A DNA stretch of 7,593 nucleotides from Parcubacteria group bacterium CG11_big_fil_rev_8_21_14_0_20_39_14 (GTDB lineage Bacteria; Patescibacteriota; Minisyncoccia; Minisyncoccales; GCA-002787255): NCBI GenBank assembly GCA_002787255.1, contig PCWD01000051.1, forward strand, positions 1-7,593, in the 5' to 3' direction. A model generated the notes under the pieces. The model was not told the DNA's origin and searched no databases. It was given only the letters and a program-made list of their open reading frames with translations. Position numbers and translations under genes: made by a program. How positions within the stretch are numbered: the first letter of the stretch is position 1; every line of letters starts with the position of its first letter. Shown here one piece after another: positions 5,388-7,593 of the stretch.

Positions 5388-6479
5388 TTAGGCGCTTTTG
5401 ACCTTGATATTTTGTAAAATCCCCAGGGCCAGAAACATAGCGATTAAACTTGAGCCGCCGTAGCTTAAAAAGGGCAGGGGTACGCCAATTATGGGAAGAA
5501 GGTGAATATTCATTCCAATATTTATAAAAAGTTGAGAAAAAATCATTATGCCGAGAGATACGGCAACTAAAGATAAAAAATTATTTGGGGCGCCGGCGGC
5601 AATTTTGAAAATTCGCCAGAAAATTAAAAAATAAAGCGAAAAAATAAAAAGTATTCCCAAAAAACCAAATTCTTCGCCAAGGCTGGCAAAAATAAAATCA
5701 GTTTGAGCTTCGGGCAAAAAACCATATTGGGTTTGGGTCGCTTTTTCAATTCCTTTTCCCAAAATTCCTCCCGAACCTACGGCAATAAGCGCCTGGTTTA
5801 TTTGATAACTTTGGCCCTGAGGATTAATTCGGGGATTTAAAAAACTCAAAATTCTTTCTTTCTGATAATCTTTAAGAAAAAACCCCCAGAAAATTAAAAG
5901 CAAAATCAGTCCTAAAATAAAAATTCCAGCCAGATGTTTTAATTTGACCTCGGCAACCAAAATAATTCCCAGCCACCCAAGCCACAAAATTATAATTGAA
6001 CCAAGGTCTGGCTGGAAAAAAACCAAAATTGACGGCAGGAGAACATAAATTCCAGAAATAAAAAGATGGCGGATTCTATACATTTCAATGTGGCGAATCG
6101 TAAAATATTTTGCCAGAAGCAAAGCTAAAATAACTTTGGTAAATTCAATTGGTTGTAAAGTTATTCCAAAAAGTTTAAACCAGCCGGTTGTGCCCCTTAT
6201 TTTTGCGCCGAAAACAAAAAGGAGCCCGAGAGAAATTAAACATAAAATATAAAGAGAAAAAATTAGAAATGAATTTCGCTTTAAGGCTCTCAGGTCAAAC
6301 CAATAAGCGATAACGAGCATCAAAAAAAACCCCAGAATTAAAAATATAACCTGTTTTTTAAACAAAACAAAAGAGCTCCCTGATTGAGAAACATAATACA
6401 TAGAAACAAGCCCTACCACAACAAGTAGCAGGGCGGATATGGCAAGTATCCAATCAAGCTTTTTTAAATCACGTAACAT
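5388..6479 (-). CDS. rodA: RodA, SEDS-family peptidoglycan glycosyltransferase
   Basis: RodA polymerises lipid II into glycan strands during lateral wall growth, in the membrane with a class B PBP. The 363-aa protein is full length with about ten hydrophobic segments. SEDS motifs in order: GTTGWFKLFGITLQPIEFTK (96-115), FFQPDLGS (154-161), SYQINQALIAVGSGGILGKG (about 224-243), FLPEAQTDFIFASLGEEFGF (254-273) and NIGMNIHLLPIIGVPLPFLSYGGSS (320-344). D261 in QTDFIF is at the position of the essential SEDS Asp. The NIGM...GVPLPFLSYGGSS ending and short N-terminus favour RodA over FtsW. The start is supported by the usual short basic lead LRDLKKLDW before the first membrane segment. No good Shine-Dalgarno is seen. 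No PBP2 or mreB is in the window. The preceding co-directional gene ends 153 bases upstream. Confidence 0.93.
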   Translation of the reverse strand: MLRDLKKLDWILAISALLLVVVGLVSMYYVSQSGSSFVLFKKQVIFLILGFFLMLVIAYWFDLRALKRNSFLIFSLYILCLISLGLLFVFGAKIRGTTGWFKLFGITLQPIEFTKVILALLLAKYFTIRHIEMYRIRHLFISGIYVLLPSILVFFQPDLGSIIILWLGWLGIILVAEVKLKHLAGIFILGLILLLIFWGFFLKDYQKERILSFLNPRINPQGQSYQINQALIAVGSGGILGKGIEKATQTQYGFLPEAQTDFIFASLGEEFGFLGILFIFSLYFLIFWRIFKIAAGAPNNFLSLVAVSLGIMIFSQLFINIGMNIHLLPIIGVPLPFLSYGGSSLIAMFLALGILQNIKVKSA

Positions 6480-6511
6480 TGATTTATTTTTTGAGAAAAT
6501 TCAAAAATCAA

Positions 6512-6549
6512 AATGTAAAATGCAAAATAACAATGTAAAATTCAAAATT
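6512..6549 (-). repeat. Two 18-bp AT-rich tandem repeats upstream of rodA
   Basis: AATGTAAAATGCAAAATA (6512-6529) and AATGTAAAATTCAAAATT (6532-6549) repeat with a 20-base period and two mismatches. A further partial unit, TCAAAAATCAAA, precedes them. They occupy the leader side of rodA, 33 bases from its start. They could be a simple-sequence array, a curved upstream region or protein-binding sites. No confident promoter was found in the gap. Confidence 0.55.
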
Positions 6550-6608
6550 AATAAATTTTTAAAAACATTATCCTATTTTTGTTCTTTGTTCTTTGATATT
6601 TAATTTTA

Positions 6609-6630
6609 GCGCTGAGCGAAAGCGAGGCGC
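6609..6630. repeat. GC-rich imperfect hairpin after the anchored FxLYD-like gene
   Basis: GCGC (6609-6612) pairs with GCGC (6627-6630) and GC with GC around a GAAA loop at 6618-6621, with a 3+3 mismatch between the two stems. It is much richer in G and C than its surroundings and lies just beyond the stop at 6633. On the minus strand it is followed by TAAAATTAAAT, not a U-run, so it is a poor terminator. A short dispersed repeat is more likely. Confidence 0.35.
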
Positions 6631-6632
6631 GT

Positions 6633-7457
6633 TTAGTAGTATTGCTGAAACCTTTCTTCGGTTCCGTGTCTTTTTATAAAGTTTTCATCCAGGAATAAAT
6701 TTGTATAAGCTTCCATATTGGAGTTTCCAACCTTTTTGAAAGGTTTTTTCCAGGAAACCTCAAAATATCTTTTATCTCTGGACCTGACGGTTTTTTGTTC
6801 GGTTTTGGCAAAATTTATAAGAGCATTTTTATCATCATATAAAACAACGACAATTTCCACTTTCTCATAATCATAATTTGAGGTGTTTTCAACCACCCCG
6901 GATGCTTTGGAAAAGTAAGTCGGGTCCTGAGAAAGTTCGTTGTATTTCTTTTCATAAATTTCCAAACCAACATTTTTAAAACCAAATAATTTTTCCCAAT
7001 TGACATTTTTTATTGAAAAAGTAACTTTAGCGGGGAAGATTGAAAGATTAACCGGGGATTCTATAATATATTTTGTTTGGGACGGAAAAATATATGTTGA
7101 ACCTTCAACTTTCTTTAATTGATTATTATCCTGACCGAATATCTCAAACTGGTAAAATACTTGAGGGGAGCCATATTCTTGATTTGGATTTTCAATTTGG
7201 GCCAGGAGGTCAAAAGAGCCGGTTTCGGCCTGAATCGCTTTTATTTTAAGAACTTTTAATTTTTCCAGAATTGGGGGACAGGGTTTGCAGGGGCCTCCGC
7301 AGTCTATTTTTTCTTCGCCTTGATTTTGAATTCCGTCAAAACAGGTTGGACCCGGAGCAAATAAAATAGAAAAGCCAAAAGCTACTCCTCCCCAGAAAAG
7401 GAAGAAACAAACAGCTACAATAATTTGTTTGTTTCGACGTTGTTTCGGAGTAAGCAT
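6633..7457 (-). CDS. Membrane-anchored DCGGPC-motif protein with FxLYD-like domain
   Basis: I cannot name this 274-aa protein. A basic N-terminus (KQRRNK) precedes one membrane segment (about 12-33), so the remainder is probably outside the membrane. Directly after it comes CFDGIQNQGEEKIDCGGPC with a further KPC (39-60). Its four cysteines (39, 53, 57, 60) and Asp/Asn/Gly/Glu pattern are a recurring motif of secreted bacterial proteins, probably disulfide-bonded or metal-binding. Residues about 66-170 look all-beta, and about 180-250 (ASGVVENTSNYDYEKVEIVV, VLYDDKN) resemble an FxLYD/LEA14-like beta sandwich. No catalytic motif is seen. It precedes rodA in the same direction, 153 bases away, which weakly hints at an envelope role. 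The ATG at 7457 follows repeat copy B by five bases and has no Shine-Dalgarno. Confidence 0.8.
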   Translation of the reverse strand: MLTPKQRRNKQIIVAVCFFLFWGGVAFGFSILFAPGPTCFDGIQNQGEEKIDCGGPCKPCPPILEKLKVLKIKAIQAETGSFDLLAQIENPNQEYGSPQVFYQFEIFGQDNNQLKKVEGSTYIFPSQTKYIIESPVNLSIFPAKVTFSIKNVNWEKLFGFKNVGLEIYEKKYNELSQDPTYFSKASGVVENTSNYDYEKVEIVVVLYDDKNALINFAKTEQKTVRSRDKRYFEVSWKKPFKKVGNSNMEAYTNLFLDENFIKRHGTEERFQQYY

Positions 7458-7462
7458 AATAC

Positions 7463-7561
7463 TACATTAAAGATAGCGCGTAATAATTTTCGCGTGGTTT
7501 TTACGTAGGCGGCTTCGCCGAACTTTATATTACCACAAACCTTTGCAGCCGCCTTGTTCCG
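7463..7561 (-). repeat. 99-bp structured intergenic repeat, copy B (inverted)
   Basis: Read on the minus strand this matches 1-99 without gaps. The stem arms AGGCGGCT and AGCCGCCT occupy 7554-7547 and 7514-7507 on that strand, with the loop again 32 bases. In this copy the loop end also allows CGGC-GAA-GCCG as a small competing hairpin. It ends five bases before the ATG of the minus-strand gene at 7457, so that gene's promoter and leader must lie within or beyond it. Confidence 0.85.
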
Positions 7562-7574
7562 CGCCCCGGTACTA

Positions 7575-7593
7575 CAAATTCCTTCGGAATTTG
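7575..7593. repeat. Short perfect palindrome at the window end
   Basis: CAAATTCC (7575-7582) pairs perfectly with GGAATTTG (7586-7593) around TTC. It sits at the very edge, so its true extent and any following U-run cannot be seen. It lies just upstream of repeat copy B as read toward the minus-strand gene. Confidence 0.5.

Noticed and set aside
6609..6630. Intrinsic terminator for the minus-strand gene ending at 6633.
   Set aside because: The stem has a 3+3 internal mismatch and the bases following it on the minus strand are A-rich, not a U-run.
1..7593. The inverted 99-bp repeats at both edges as the ends of one large transposon carrying all six genes.
   Set aside because: The copies are only about 83% identical, contain no recognisable transposon tip or target duplication, and the cargo is ordinary housekeeping genes with no transposase. 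A dispersed intergenic repeat is simpler.

Overview
The window reads as an ordinary bacterial chromosome segment, moderately AT-rich, from a lineage with weak Shine-Dalgarno signals and many short structured intergenic repeats. A small Patescibacteria/CPR (Parcubacteria-like) genome is my best guess. It rests on three things: the compact mix of ClpB, RodA and nucleotide-sugar genes, a membrane-anchored DCGGPC-motif protein, and the style of the intergenic repeats. No marker gene fixes the taxonomy. TGA acts as a genuine stop for the first gene, which argues against the Gracilibacteria/Absconditabacteria code in which TGA means Gly. No tRNA, rRNA, CRISPR array or transposase gene was seen.

Layout. 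Bases 1-333 carry no gene. They hold one copy of a 99-bp structured repeat (1-99) and a 195-bp MITE-like element (140-334) with 14-bp terminal inverted repeats, flanked by a TGAA direct repeat. The element ends exactly at the start codon of the first gene. A plus-strand block follows: a ClpB-type AAA+ disaggregase (334-2997), a membrane-anchored HtrA/trypsin-like protein with a broken catalytic triad (2994-3746, ATGA overlap), an RmlC-family cupin (3774-4229) and dTDP-glucose 4,6-dehydratase RmlB (4310-5308). An intrinsic terminator closes this block at 5349-5370. A minus-strand pair converges on it: an unnamed anchored protein with a four-cysteine motif and an FxLYD-like domain (7457-6633), then RodA (6479-5388). 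An inverted copy of the 99-bp repeat (7561-7463) lies just upstream of the minus-strand pair.

Function. Two themes run through the window: protein quality control (ClpB plus its coupled pseudoprotease partner) and the cell envelope (dTDP-sugar synthesis by RmlB and the RmlC-like protein, peptidoglycan elongation by RodA, and two proteins with predicted extracytoplasmic domains). The least ordinary points are the element inserted at the clpB start codon, the ClpB protein carrying a ClpC-like LGF tripeptide where ClpP-binding loops sit, the triad-less HtrA-like protein coupled to it, and the 99-bp repeat whose stem is conserved while its loop has drifted.
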